A stretch of 64,000 nucleotides of DNA, taken from Bryobacterales bacterium. Lineage in GTDB: Bacteria; Acidobacteriota; Terriglobia; Bryobacterales; Bryobacteraceae. Position numbers and translations under genes: made by a program. Shown here piece by piece: positions 8,548 through 17,431 of the stretch. Position 1 is the first letter of the stretch, and each line of letters opens with the position of its first letter. Under the pieces are notes generated by a model. The model was not told the DNA's origin. It did no database searches and saw only the letters and a list, made by a program, of their open reading frames with translations. The DNA is taken from positions 109,683 through 173,682 of the forward strand of contig PLEX01000097.1 of assembly GCA_003136575.1 (NCBI GenBank), written 5' to 3'.

Positions 8548-9267
8548 TTAGACTACCTGACCCCGGGCCTTGCGCCACGCAAACAACGTGATGCCCGCCG
8601 CGACGGAAACGTTCAGGGACGCGATTTGGCCCGCCATCGGAATCTTGACCAGCATGTCGCAGTTGCGCTTCACGAGATCGTGCAGACCTCTCCCTTCCCC
8701 GCCCATCACGATGACGCTATGATCGGCGAACTTGACCGCGTCGTACGTGGCCTCCCCGCGTTCATCGAGACCATACACGAAATAGCCCATGTCCTTGAGC
8801 GTCCGCAGCGTCTGATTGATATTCGTCGCGCGCACTACGGGCAGATGCTCGAGCGCCCCGGCAGCGGCCTTCGCAACTACCTCCGTCAATCCCGCCGCTC
8901 GCCGTTCCGAGACGACTACCGCTCCCGCTCCCGCCGCATGCGCCGTGCGGACTATCGCGCCGAGGTTGTGCGGATCCTCCACGCCATCAAGCACGACGAT
9001 CAGTGGCGAGTGCGGCGCGACCTCTTCCAGTTCCGCGTACTTCTTTTCCGACCCCAGCGCGATAATCCCCTGGTGGGACCGGACGCCGGCCAGGCGATCC
9101 ATTGCCGCGCGATCCTCGAAGCGGACGGGCGTTGCGGTGCCTCGCGCCAGATCGATCACTTCCTGAACGCGGCCTCCGCCCAGACCACGCGCCACGAGGA
9201 CGCGCTGCAGCGGGCGCTTCGCGCGCAAAGCTTCAGATACGGGGTGAAATCCAATGAGAACGGCCAA
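8548..9267 (-). CDS. rlmB: 23S rRNA (guanosine-2'-O-)-methyltransferase RlmB (SpoU/TrmH family)
   Basis: This 239-residue SPOUT-class enzyme uses SAM to methylate the ribose of a 23S rRNA guanosine (G2251 in E. coli). The three family motifs are clear: LDGVEDPHNLGAIVRTA, VMGGEGRGLHDLV followed by KIPM, and SLNVSVAAGI near the C-terminus, which form the trefoil knot. The N-terminal 75 residues form the substrate-binding domain starting with IGFHPVSEAL. The length is typical. Other SpoU paralogues are hard to exclude, but the N-terminal domain favours RlmB. Confidence 0.88.
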   Translation of the reverse strand: MAVLIGFHPVSEALRAKRPLQRVLVARGLGGGRVQEVIDLARGTATPVRFEDRAAMDRLAGVRSHQGIIALGSEKKYAELEEVAPHSPLIVVLDGVEDPHNLGAIVRTAHAAGAGAVVVSERRAAGLTEVVAKAAAGALEHLPVVRATNINQTLRTLKDMGYFVYGLDERGEATYDAVKFADHSVIVMGGEGRGLHDLVKRNCDMLVKIPMAGQIASLNVSVAAGITLFAWRKARGQVV

Positions 9268-9421
9268 TCCCGATTATCCCGCAACGGCGGTTCGTCTCGA
9301 ACTCGGTTATCGGTCCGCGCCACAACCGGCGGGTTTTCATCTGCCGCTCTCCGGCGAGCAATCGTCAGGCGTTCGCACGCCCAGCTCCCGGCGGGTCCTA
9401 TACGCCGCCGTCAACTCCCGT

Positions 9422-9952
9422 TCAATGAGCCGCGGCTGCCGTATGCATCCGCTCCGTCTTTACGTTCAGGCCGTTGTTAAAGCGGTTCGTGAAATTGGCC
9501 AACGCGATCACGAGCGTTAGCTCCACAAGCTGTTCCTCGTTGAAATGTTCGTGCAGTTGACTTCGCGTCCCGAATTCGTCGGCGCACGCCCGGGTCATCT
9601 CCCGCGCGTAGTGCAGGGCCGTCTGCTCCGCGGGCGAGAAGTGCTGGTTGGTCTCGCTCTGAATATCCTCGATCTCGCGTTCGGAAAGTCCCGCCCTGCG
9701 CACGCCTTCGAGGTGAGCTTCAGTGCAATAGTTGCATTCGTTAACCGTGGAGACGGCAAGGTACACCATCTCTTTCAGTCGCCTGTCAAGCGATCCGGGG
9801 CCCACGATCGAGCCGTAGAGCTTCGGAAAGGCGGCCAGCGTCTCGGGCTTGTGTGCCATCGCCCGAAAGAAGTTATTGGGTCCCGTCTTGCGTTCGAGTT
9901 CGGCAAGAACTTCGCTATTGGCCGGATCCACGCCATGTACCATTTGTGCCAT
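9422..9952 (-). CDS. Carboxymuconolactone decarboxylase/AhpD-like protein, 176 aa
   Basis: A second AhpD-fold protein in the window. The motif CNYCTEAHL (CxxC plus His) sits in the centre, preceded by LKEMVYLAVSTVNE, the usual helix before the redox site. The C-terminus, LVIALANFTNRFNNGL, matches peroxidase-related members of the family. It probably handles peroxide or thiol redox chemistry in the cytoplasm; no substrate can be named. The gene stands alone, with 154 noncoding bases to rlmB. Confidence 0.83.
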   Translation of the reverse strand: MAQMVHGVDPANSEVLAELERKTGPNNFFRAMAHKPETLAAFPKLYGSIVGPGSLDRRLKEMVYLAVSTVNECNYCTEAHLEGVRRAGLSEREIEDIQSETNQHFSPAEQTALHYAREMTRACADEFGTRSQLHEHFNEEQLVELTLVIALANFTNRFNNGLNVKTERMHTAAAAH

Positions 9953-10053
9953 GCCCGCATCATACCTCCGCGCGATCCCGAATGGAAGGGCGTCTGTTGG
10001 GATACGCGGCGGAGCAGACGCTGGGTTCCTGTTTAACGGTAGAATGCCATTTA

Positions 10054-10230
10054 ATGAGATATCTCGTTCACATTGAACAGGACGAAGACGGCGTCTTTGT
10101 TTCGACCTGCCCGGGCGCTGCCGGGAAGTATTTCACGGGACGACAGACGTTCAAAGGCCGCAGCGAACACGGCGCCCGCAGTGGGTTGAGGAAATCGCGC
10201 CGCTTCTACAGACTTGAGTTGCGTAACCCG
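10054..10230 (+). pseudogene. Degenerate HicB-like antitoxin fragment
   Basis: From ATG 10054 the first 20 codons read MRYLVHIEQDEDGVFVSTCP, the start of a HicB partial-RNaseH-fold antitoxin. The frame then breaks: removing one G near 10113 restores PALPGS and about 25 further residues before a stop. No hicA toxin is next to it and no DNA-binding domain follows. It looks like the remains of a third toxin-antitoxin pair in the first 10 kb. Confidence 0.5.
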
Positions 10231-10304
10231 CAAATGCGCACGGCGGATCCGCTTCCGGCGTCATCCGCCGATTGCAGTTCCCGGCAGGCAAGCCGGTAAA
10301 TTCC

Positions 10305-10547
10305 TCAGCCTCTGCTGGGGAAAACACCCCGGAGCGCGATGATAAATGTCACGCCGGGCGCCGGGGCCTTTCCATGCAGGTTGGGAAGTGCGAATGTCCG
10401 GATCCCATCGCCCCCGTAAGTGGTTCCGATTACCGCGAACAGCGCCTGATTCTGCTCGATCGGCAGAAGTTGCCCCTCACACAACGCCCAACCGATCGGG
10501 GCGAAGTTTCCACCAAACATTCTGATTTCGCCGAGTAATGGTTCCAT
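10305..10547 (-). CDS. Short phage tail collar-domain protein (MdpB/tail-fibre type)
   Basis: This 80-residue protein begins like the phage collar domain (PF07484): LLGEIRMFGGNFAPIGWALC, LLPIEQNQALFAVIGTTYGG, TFALPNLHGKAP. It ends with GVTFIIALRGVFPSRG, the usual C-terminus of full-length members, which are about 170 residues. The middle appears to be missing while both ends are kept in frame, so it may be an internally deleted but still expressed form. It could be structural (phage-tail derived) or a stand-alone exported protein. No other phage genes are adjacent. Confidence 0.75.
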   Translation of the reverse strand: MEPLLGEIRMFGGNFAPIGWALCEGQLLPIEQNQALFAVIGTTYGGDGIRTFALPNLHGKAPAPGVTFIIALRGVFPSRG

Positions 10548-10659
10548 ACGCGCTTTGCTCCCCTTTTCGCCGACAACGGGTTAAGCGTATACCAGAGGCA
10601 TCGTCGCCGTCGCAGATACCTCTGCTATGTCTGGTATGACTGACCCCGCGCTCCGCGCC

Positions 10660-10962
10660 TCAGTCCAGATCGAAACCCCTCGGCTTCTTGCCGAACTCCG
10701 GATTCTCTTTCGCCTGCTTCAACAGTTCGTCGAACTTGCGGTTCAGCACCTGCCCCTGATTTTTCTCGGTTTCAAACGATTTCCGGAAAACCTCGTCGCG
10801 CCGGCCTGCCTCGCCTTTCAGTTTCGCCACCGCCGCAGCGAGATCTTCGATCGCGGGCGGCTTGACATGTTCCTTATGGGAAATCACAGCGCGAAGATCG
10901 CCGTCGATCTTCAATTCCGCCTCGCAGCACGGGCATTTGACTTCAAACAGTTCTCGGGCCAT
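10660..10962 (-). CDS. Conserved hypothetical protein with N-terminal CxxC knuckle
   Basis: A 100-residue protein starting MARELFEVKCPCCEAELKID. The CPCC motif is half of a possible zinc ribbon, but I see no second Cys pair, so metal binding would need a dimer. Residues 40-95 are charged and helical, probably a short coiled coil, ending in KKPRGFDLD. No function is recognised. The start ATG is the only good one. It lies 51 bases downstream of the symporter gene on the same strand. Confidence 0.65.
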   Translation of the reverse strand: MARELFEVKCPCCEAELKIDGDLRAVISHKEHVKPPAIEDLAAAVAKLKGEAGRRDEVFRKSFETEKNQGQVLNRKFDELLKQAKENPEFGKKPRGFDLD

Positions 10963-11013
10963 GCCGACTATCGTACCGCTTGTGTGGCACTCGAAAGGCG
11001 CGCCGTCGGAATC

Positions 11014-12270
11014 TCACCCCGCGGCAGTGGTGGAATAGATGCCGGCGTCGAGTGGCTCCAGTTCGGGCTCGATCATAGGACCATCAGGCAGCTTCACGCC
11101 CTCCCAGCGGGCGACAACCGCCGTAGCCAGGCAATTGCCCAGCAGATTGACGCTCGTGCGCGCCATGTCCATCAGCGTGTCCACTCCCAGGATCACGGCG
11201 ATTCCCTCAACCGGGAGATTGAAGCTGGCCAGCGTACCAGCAAGGATCACCAGCGATGCGCGCGGCACGCCCGCCACGCCTTTGCTCGTGAGCATCAGCG
11301 TCAGCATCATCACAATCTGCGTCGGGAACGGCACATGGATGTTCGCGGCCTGCGCGACAAACATCGCCGCCAGCGCCAGGTAGAGCGTCGATCCATCCAG
11401 ATTGAAACTGTATCCGGTCGGCAGCACAAACGCGACGATGTGCTTCGGCACGCCGAACTTCTCCATATTCTCCAGCGCCGATGGCAGAGCGGCTTCGCTC
11501 GATGCCGTGGAAAACGCCAGCAGGAACGGCGCCCGCACATGCTGGACAAACCGCTTCAGGGGTATACCGGCTATGGCCACCACCGCGCCGAAGACCACGA
11601 CCACGAAAAAGACCTCGGCAGCATACAGCGTCAGCACAAGCTTGCCCAGGTTCACCAGGACGGCGAGGCCCTTATCCCCTACGGTGGACGCCATGGCGCC
11701 GAAGACGCCGAAAGGAGCGAAGTACATGATGTAACCCGTGTACTTGAACATGATCTCGGACAGCGATTCGCAGAACTTCACCATTGGCTCCGCCTTATAA
11801 CCGATTGCCGCGCAGGCCGTGCCGAACAGGAAGGCGAAGACGACAATCTGCAGCACCTCGCCCTTCGCCATCGAATCGATAATACTGGTCGGGAACGTGT
11901 GCTCCAGAATTACCGCCAGCCCGGTGTTGGTCTGCGCGATCCCTGTAACCGACCCCTTCAGTTGCACTCCCACGCCGGGCTTCACGATGTTCACAAAACC
12001 CAAACCGACAAAGAGCGCCACCGTCGTGACAATCTCGAAATAAAGGATCGCCTTGCCGCCGATGCGGCCCATCGTCTTCACGTTGCCCGTGCCGGCAATG
12101 CCGCAGACCAGCGTGCCGAACAGCAGCGGCGCGATGATCGATTTGATCAGGCGCAGGAAAATGGTACCCAGCAGGCCCAGATCTTTCGCCGTCGCCGGAA
12201 ATGCGGCGCCGAACGCGATACCCGCCACCAGGGCGATCAGAATCCAGGCTGTCAGGGATATACGCTTCAT
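11014..12270 (-). CDS. Dicarboxylate/amino acid:cation symporter (DAACS family)
   Basis: This 418-residue inner-membrane transporter is related to GltP, DctA and GltPh. It couples uptake of C4-dicarboxylates or acidic amino acids to protons or sodium. Visible family landmarks are the re-entrant loop STASSEAALPSALENMEKFG (HP1), PTGYSFNLDGSTLY (TM7, NMDGT-like), and a second loop with GVPRASLVILAGTL (HP2). About eight membrane helices can be drawn. The substrate cannot be assigned from these motifs alone. The start ATG at 12270 gives the normal N-terminus. Confidence 0.88.
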   Translation of the reverse strand: MKRISLTAWILIALVAGIAFGAAFPATAKDLGLLGTIFLRLIKSIIAPLLFGTLVCGIAGTGNVKTMGRIGGKAILYFEIVTTVALFVGLGFVNIVKPGVGVQLKGSVTGIAQTNTGLAVILEHTFPTSIIDSMAKGEVLQIVVFAFLFGTACAAIGYKAEPMVKFCESLSEIMFKYTGYIMYFAPFGVFGAMASTVGDKGLAVLVNLGKLVLTLYAAEVFFVVVVFGAVVAIAGIPLKRFVQHVRAPFLLAFSTASSEAALPSALENMEKFGVPKHIVAFVLPTGYSFNLDGSTLYLALAAMFVAQAANIHVPFPTQIVMMLTLMLTSKGVAGVPRASLVILAGTLASFNLPVEGIAVILGVDTLMDMARTSVNLLGNCLATAVVARWEGVKLPDGPMIEPELEPLDAGIYSTTAAG

Positions 12271-12339
12271 GGATGCTCCTCCAGATGAGTGTGACCGGTT
12301 GTTCGGCCCGGCGTCAATGCCGGCGCCCGTTCCGCGAAT

Positions 12340-13617
12340 CTATTTATTGAGCAGAGCGGGAACGCCCTGAACCGACGGACCGGACGCCGTCTTGATAAAC
12401 CGAGCGTACAGATAGTGCGCGGCGTAGATCGCACAACCCGCCAGCACTGCGGCCACTGCGTTTACCAGCAGGACTCCCACGGCTGTGACGAGGAATGCCG
12501 CGGCATCCGTCAGGCGCATCTTTGTGAGTCGCCGCCAGGTGCTGACGTCAAGCAGGCAGAACCCCATCCATGCCGTCACGCCGGCCAGCGCCGCCATCGG
12601 GATGTGCGCGAGCGCTCCCGATCCCATGCTCACCAGCAGGAACAGAAAAACGCCGTGCATCAGATTGGAAACTCTGGTAGTGCCGCCGCACCGAACGTTC
12701 GCGACGCTGCGGGCCGGAATGCCGATACTCATCGGTGCGCCGAAAATGCCAACCGCCAGATTCGCGATGCCATATGCGCCCAATTCCGCATCGGCATCGC
12801 TGCGCTTCAGGTGTTTGTGTTTGCCCTGAAAATGCTCGACGGCGCGCGAAGTCAGCAGCAGATTAGCGGCGGAGACAAAAGCCAGCATCAGGCCCTTCGG
12901 CAATACGTTCATGACGTCGTCGGCAGTCCACGAGAAGCCCGCGAACGGCGGCAGCGTCAGATGCAGCGAGCCGACTTCGGGCTCGTGAAGAAACAATACC
13001 CTCGCTACGATCCCGGCAGTCGCAACGCCTATCAGCGGCGCGGGAAGCCTTGGAGACCATCGCATCACCAGTGCCGACACCAGCATAACCGTTGCACCCA
13101 GTACAAACGGCGCCCACCGTGCGCTTCCCAGTTCGCCCAGAACGACGGCGAGTTGTCCAAGCGAGTTACTTGACGCGGCCGAAGGCGGATGCACACCAAA
13201 GATCACATGCGCCTGCGATATCACCATGATCGCGCCGATTCCGGCCGAAAACCCCGCCACCACCGTAGGCGGAACCTTCGCCGCATATCGACCGAGGCGC
13301 AACACGCAGAAAATCATCATCAGGACCGAGGCGACCATCGTCACCTTGGCCGCTCCGCCGATCCCCTGCGAGCGCACCGCCGCCGCGATAAACGGCACGG
13401 TCACGCTCGCAGTCCCGCCGATCAGCACCGGATTGCGGCCAAAAATCGCCGTGATCGGCGCGGTCATGATGGATGTGACCACGCCAAGTATGGGGGGCAA
13501 CCCCATCAGGGTTGCCATGGACAACCCATAGGGGAGCGCGATAAGGGCGGCGATCATGCCGCCCGCGCAATCACCCAGGAAACGTTCCCAGTTGTATCTT
13601 CCTGTCGATCTGATCAT
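12340..13617 (-). CDS. SulP-family inorganic anion permease without STAS domain
   Basis: This 425-residue polytopic membrane protein has the SulP transmembrane core: a TM1 region with DCAGGMIAALIALPYGLSMA, followed by GLPPILGVVTSIMTAP, GGTASVTVPF and a repeat-like second half with APMSIGIPARSVANVRCGG. Family members carry sulfate, bicarbonate or dicarboxylates. Unlike the SulP gene at the right edge of the window it ends after the last helices with no C-terminal STAS domain. It lies 69 bases upstream (rightward) of the symporter gene on the same strand, so the two may be cotranscribed. Confidence 0.85.
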   Translation of the reverse strand: MIRSTGRYNWERFLGDCAGGMIAALIALPYGLSMATLMGLPPILGVVTSIMTAPITAIFGRNPVLIGGTASVTVPFIAAAVRSQGIGGAAKVTMVASVLMMIFCVLRLGRYAAKVPPTVVAGFSAGIGAIMVISQAHVIFGVHPPSAASSNSLGQLAVVLGELGSARWAPFVLGATVMLVSALVMRWSPRLPAPLIGVATAGIVARVLFLHEPEVGSLHLTLPPFAGFSWTADDVMNVLPKGLMLAFVSAANLLLTSRAVEHFQGKHKHLKRSDADAELGAYGIANLAVGIFGAPMSIGIPARSVANVRCGGTTRVSNLMHGVFLFLLVSMGSGALAHIPMAALAGVTAWMGFCLLDVSTWRRLTKMRLTDAAAFLVTAVGVLLVNAVAAVLAGCAIYAAHYLYARFIKTASGPSVQGVPALLNK

Positions 13618-13671
13618 GAGTTCAATTGCCCCGGTCCCGATTCAATCGCTCCAGCCGCGTTCGAATGCGGC

Positions 13672-14862
13672 CTACGCCGCCATGACCTTTGTGAACGCCG
13701 TCTTGAACCTGTCCATTTCATCCTGCGTCCCGATGGTGACCCGGACGTAGGTCGGCATCGACGCCCATACGCGTCCGACGAACACGTGATAGGGGTCCTT
13801 GCGCATGGCGAGCATGACCGGGTTCGCGGCGAAATCCGGCTTGCCGTCTTTCCCGACGCCTACTTTACCCGTATCCACCATCACGCAATTGGAAACCGAG
13901 GGGATGTACTTGAACTTATTCTTCTCGAAGAAATTGAACACATCCTCGCGGACGGCGCCGATTTTGACCTTGCGCTCCGGAATCAGCGTCTTTGAATTCA
14001 GGCTGGCCATCGCCGCCGCGACGCCGGTGATGGGCATCATGTCGAGCCGGCTGTAGCCGTTGAGTTTGGCGATCAGTTCGGGCCTCCCGAAGGCCGCTCC
14101 GGCGCGCAATCCCGCCATGCCGTAGATCTTCGAGAACGTACGCAGAATCACTACATCCTTGCCCTTGGCTACGAGGTCGCTGCAGAAGAAAGCGTTCGGT
14201 GCGATGTGCGTGTAGGCTTCGTCGATCATCACGATCGCGCCGGTGGGCTTGTTGTTCACCAGCCATTCCAGATCGGCGCGCGACGTCATGGTGCCGGTCG
14301 GATTGTTCGGATTGCAGACGTAAATCAGACCGGGCGTCTTGCTCACGGCGGCCATGGCTTTCACGTCGTGCGCGTAGCTCGGCTTCAGCAGCGGCACTTT
14401 CAACGTCTTCGTGCCGATGAAGTCGGCGGCGCGCACGCCTGCTTCGTAGCCGGGGTCGCCGGTCACATAAGGCTTGGTGGGAGAAGTGAACGCGAGCACG
14501 GCCTGGTGCAGCGGAGCGCTGGAGCCGGGGTAGATCTTAACGTGGTCCGTTGGCAGGCCTTCCTGCTTCGCCAGGAGTTCCGTAAATTCATCGGTTTTAT
14601 CGAACAGATAGCGTCCGCCCTGCGCGGTAATCTTGTGAACGGCTTCCAGCGCTTCGGGGCTCGGCCCGAGCGGGTTCTCGTTCGCATTGATAATCACGGC
14701 ATCGGCGGGCATGTTGGAAATCTTGGACAACTGGGCCATCGCCGGCTCGTTATAGAACGGCAGAGTTGAGCCCGCCGCCATCATGGTGGCAAGGCGGCCG
14801 AAACTGCGCCGCGAAAAGCCGCGTTTCAGAAATTCAAGTTGTTCTGGTGTGGTAAGCGTCAC
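13672..14862 (-). CDS. Tat-exported PLP-dependent aminotransferase (HisC-like, class I/II)
   Basis: A 396-residue fold-type I aminotransferase. A twin-arginine signal, SRRSFGR at residues 17-23, precedes a hydrophobic stretch, suggesting folded export to the periplasm with its cofactor. The catalytic core shows NENPLGPSPEALEA, CNPNNPTGT (residues 183-191), IDEAY, and RTFSKIYGMAGLR with the PLP Lys at 245. These patterns resemble histidinol-phosphate aminotransferase. A role in histidine synthesis is unlikely if it is exported; the substrate is unknown. Translation starts at ATG 14862. Confidence 0.85.
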   Translation of the reverse strand: MTLTTPEQLEFLKRGFSRRSFGRLATMMAAGSTLPFYNEPAMAQLSKISNMPADAVIINANENPLGPSPEALEAVHKITAQGGRYLFDKTDEFTELLAKQEGLPTDHVKIYPGSSAPLHQAVLAFTSPTKPYVTGDPGYEAGVRAADFIGTKTLKVPLLKPSYAHDVKAMAAVSKTPGLIYVCNPNNPTGTMTSRADLEWLVNNKPTGAIVMIDEAYTHIAPNAFFCSDLVAKGKDVVILRTFSKIYGMAGLRAGAAFGRPELIAKLNGYSRLDMMPITGVAAAMASLNSKTLIPERKVKIGAVREDVFNFFEKNKFKYIPSVSNCVMVDTGKVGVGKDGKPDFAANPVMLAMRKDPYHVFVGRVWASMPTYVRVTIGTQDEMDRFKTAFTKVMAA

Positions 14863-15216
14863 TTTTTGGTCTCCTGTTTTTAGTCACTGGGCGCAGTGCT
14901 GTCCCGCTTCGATCCCACGATGAGTGCCGGAAGGTGCACAGAACACACATCTGGCAATGCGTGGAAAACTGATCTCGGGACCGGGAGAAAAAGGAGGCGC
15001 TTCGGGGCGTCGCCGGGCTGAACAGGCAGCGCTTTGCTGCCGTAACGGAAAACAGCCGCGAACGCCTTCTACCATAGCGCGAAGGGGAGCCGAAAGTCAA
15101 TAAGTAAATCGAATAATTGCCTGGGCGAACATGACTTTGCGAGCGCCAAGGGAGTGTATTTGGAGCGCTGCGGCCCGCGAACCCTCGTCATAGTACTCGT
15201 GGCCTTCTGGCCGGAG
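14863..15216. other. 354-base intergenic stretch, no gene recognised
   Basis: It lies upstream of the aminotransferase and downstream of the HEAT-repeat gene, both on the minus strand. AGGAGACC, just before ATG 14862 on the minus strand, is the aminotransferase ribosome-binding site. Apart from an AT-richer patch around 15090-15120 that could hold its promoter, I see nothing. Confidence 0.5.
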
Positions 15217-16317
15217 TCATTTTCGGAACGTAAAGCTGCTGCCATCCAGCCGCGGTACTGGAATATAAATCAGTTCAGGTTCGGGGACTGGCTCGGGCTC
15301 GCGTTTGCTCTCCAGCGCCGTTGCCAGCCGCGCGAGATTCTCGGATTCCTCGGCGGATATTCGAGCGGCCGTCGCCGCGATTTCTTGCGCGGACGCGGTT
15401 TCCTTTCTGCGCAGTTCAATCAGTGCCCGCAGCGCCGTGCCGCGGACTGCCGAACTCTTGTCTTTCACCAGCCTTTTGAGATCCGGAGCAAAACCCGGGT
15501 TGCCCATGCGGCCGAGGACCCAGGCGGCGGTGGAACGGAAAGACGGCCGCGCGTCTCTCGTCATTCTCAGAATCGCTTCTATAACGCCGGGATCATTGAC
15601 GATATGAAGTCCGAAGCCCGCGTTGCCCATCACCCGGTTGTTTTCGTCGTACAGACAATCGTGGAAGAGTCTAAGCGAAGCAGGGTCCGGCGTACCCCAT
15701 AACGACTCAACGGCGTTTGCCCTGATTCGTTGATCGCGATGTTTCAGCAGTTTACGGGCCCAGGCCGCACTTTGCAGGCGCTTGCCGACAAACAGCGCAG
15801 CTTTGGAAGACAACTTGTCGTCGCTGCTTTCAACAAGGTGCCGCAGCACCGGCACCAGACGGGTTCCCGACGTAACATCGTTGAGAACGTCGAGAACGCG
15901 GTACGCGTGGAGGCCGGTGAAGGCCTCCCGGTGGTTGACTCCCACGCTGTCCGGAAGCTTGCGTGCCAGCCGCAAATCGAATGAGCGGTCGAGAGCCAGG
16001 AGTCGTCTTGCCACGCCGACGGAGGCATCGCGCCCGGAATTCGGATTGGCAATTTGGTCGAATACGAGCGGATGGCGCACCAGAAGGACCGACATCAGAC
16101 GGTAAGCGCCCGACTCACCCGGCTTCTCGAGATGCCGCATGGCCGCGGCGCAGAATTCCTGTGGCAGCTCGCGCGCAAGCCGGCGCAGGAATTCGGCGGA
16201 CAAAGGATTGTCCGGAAACTCCTCCACGGCCCGGTCTACGAACGACGCGACCACTTCCTGATGTGCGGTCATTGTGCTGTTTCCGAAACCCGCGACACCC
16301 GGGGCCAATGGTTTCAT
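15217..16317 (-). CDS. HEAT-repeat protein, cytoplasmic scaffold-like
   Basis: A 366-residue, all-helical protein. Helical pairs such as RIRANAVESLWGTPDPASLR, NRVMGNAGFGLHIVNDPGVI, SFRSTAAWVLGRMGNPGFAP and SAVRGTALRALIELRRKET repeat about every 32-38 residues between residues 190 and 310, the HEAT/PBS-lyase-like pattern. The N-terminal half is more divergent helical sequence. The C-terminus is proline-rich (EPVPEPELIYIPVPR). Such proteins bind other proteins; no enzyme motif is seen. ATG 16317 is the outer start; ATG 16272 (MTAHQEVV) has a somewhat better GGA-containing leader and may be the real one. Confidence 0.7.
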   Translation of the reverse strand: MKPLAPGVAGFGNSTMTAHQEVVASFVDRAVEEFPDNPLSAEFLRRLARELPQEFCAAAMRHLEKPGESGAYRLMSVLLVRHPLVFDQIANPNSGRDASVGVARRLLALDRSFDLRLARKLPDSVGVNHREAFTGLHAYRVLDVLNDVTSGTRLVPVLRHLVESSDDKLSSKAALFVGKRLQSAAWARKLLKHRDQRIRANAVESLWGTPDPASLRLFHDCLYDENNRVMGNAGFGLHIVNDPGVIEAILRMTRDARPSFRSTAAWVLGRMGNPGFAPDLKRLVKDKSSAVRGTALRALIELRRKETASAQEIAATAARISAEESENLARLATALESKREPEPVPEPELIYIPVPRLDGSSFTFRK

Positions 16318-16516
16318 CGGTCAAACAGTACGCAAGTTTTAGCTTCCAGCCCATTTTGCATCGCGCACAGGTGGAAAAGCCGCGGATTACGGTACTATCC
16401 CTGCTTTTGTTCGGGGCTGACTTTTTCTGCCGCCGGGCGGGGACTCAACCCCGAGCGCGGCTATCCGGATGGAGTTTGGAGCGTGGGCGATTGCGTTGGA
16501 ATAATGAGCGGGTCGG

Positions 16517-17119
16517 TTAACGCTGCAACTGCAGCCGGTCGACATCCATCGCACTCAGAGGCAGCGACGGCGCGATGAGTTGTTTGCCGGACAGTGAGGC
16601 CTCAAATACGCCATCGCGCCCGTGCTCGGCGGAATGAGTCAGCATGTGGATAATCTCATGCGTCACAACGCGTCCAAGCGCCCGCCCCACCAGCAGATCG
16701 GCCATCGCGAAATCCCCGCCAAACATAGCCGACCGCGCCGCATCCACCACGTGATCGCAATCCACCTGGCCAAACGGCAGAATCTCGTGATTCGCTGTAT
16801 CCGTGCTGGCCAGAGGGCCGAGTTCGTCGTAAACGCGCGGTTCCCGGTCAAAACGGCATGCGCCTTTGAATGTCATGACGACCAGATTCTCGTACGATTT
16901 GCCCAGTGCGTCGTTGCGCAGACGCCAATCCACAATCAGGCCCGTGCTCTTCAGAATGCTGGTAGATTCGCGCTCCATTTCCCGTATCGAGGAATCGGAA
17001 TGGATGCCCTTGAAATCCATGATGACCGTGAGGCCGGAAGCGAAGGGACGGCTCGCGGCGGCCGCCATCGCGAACACGAGGCAGACCGTCAAAAACAGAC
17101 AAATCAATACACGGCGCAT
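16517..17119 (-). CDS. Exported putative zinc metalloprotease with HEIIH motif
   Basis: This 200-residue protein has a clear signal peptide (MRRVLICLFLTVCLVFAMAA, cleaved about residue 23). HEIIHMLTHSAEHGRDGV at residues 154-171 contains the HExxH zinc signature plus a further His at 166, spaced differently from the metzincin HExxHxxGxxH. Comparable small exported proteins with HEIxHxL..S.HG are common in Acidobacteria, from memory. Protease activity is therefore likely but unproven, and the substrate is unknown. Translation starts at ATG 17119. Confidence 0.65.
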   Translation of the reverse strand: MRRVLICLFLTVCLVFAMAAAASRPFASGLTVIMDFKGIHSDSSIREMERESTSILKSTGLIVDWRLRNDALGKSYENLVVMTFKGACRFDREPRVYDELGPLASTDTANHEILPFGQVDCDHVVDAARSAMFGGDFAMADLLVGRALGRVVTHEIIHMLTHSAEHGRDGVFEASLSGKQLIAPSLPLSAMDVDRLQLQR

Positions 17120-17431
17120 TTCTTCTCAACCTTGGAGAACGGAGCTAACATAGCTCCTACCGAGCTGATTATATACCAAAATCAAGCCGAGAGCGCAATT
17201 TTCTTTTGGGCAGATAGATTTTTTCTATGCTGAGGTATTACCTTATTCTACAGAGTGTTACGGACATCACTCGATCCGCCTGCACTGGCCGACGGCCGGA
17301 ACTCCGTGCTTCGCACCGCTCGACGTGACGGCAGGCGGATGCGATGTCTGTCGGTGGTTCGGATCATTCCTCTGGATCGGCAGCGTTAACGTTCTTGCCC
17401 GGGAACGAATCCGCGGCGCGGCTGTCGGAGT
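17120..17431. other. 312-base intergenic stretch holding an imperfect inverted repeat
   Basis: GACATC(actc)GATCCGCCTGC at 17263-17283 is mirrored by GCAGGCGGAT(gc)GATGTC at 17331-17348, with about 47 bases between, which could fold into a long hairpin. The left part, near 17160-17240, is AT-rich and probably carries the promoter of the HEIIH gene on the minus strand. No coding potential is apparent. Confidence 0.5.

Noticed and set aside
10627-12288. 553-codon open frame on the plus strand
   Set aside because: Antisense of the dicarboxylate symporter and the CxxC protein, with the low-complexity composition of a shadow frame.
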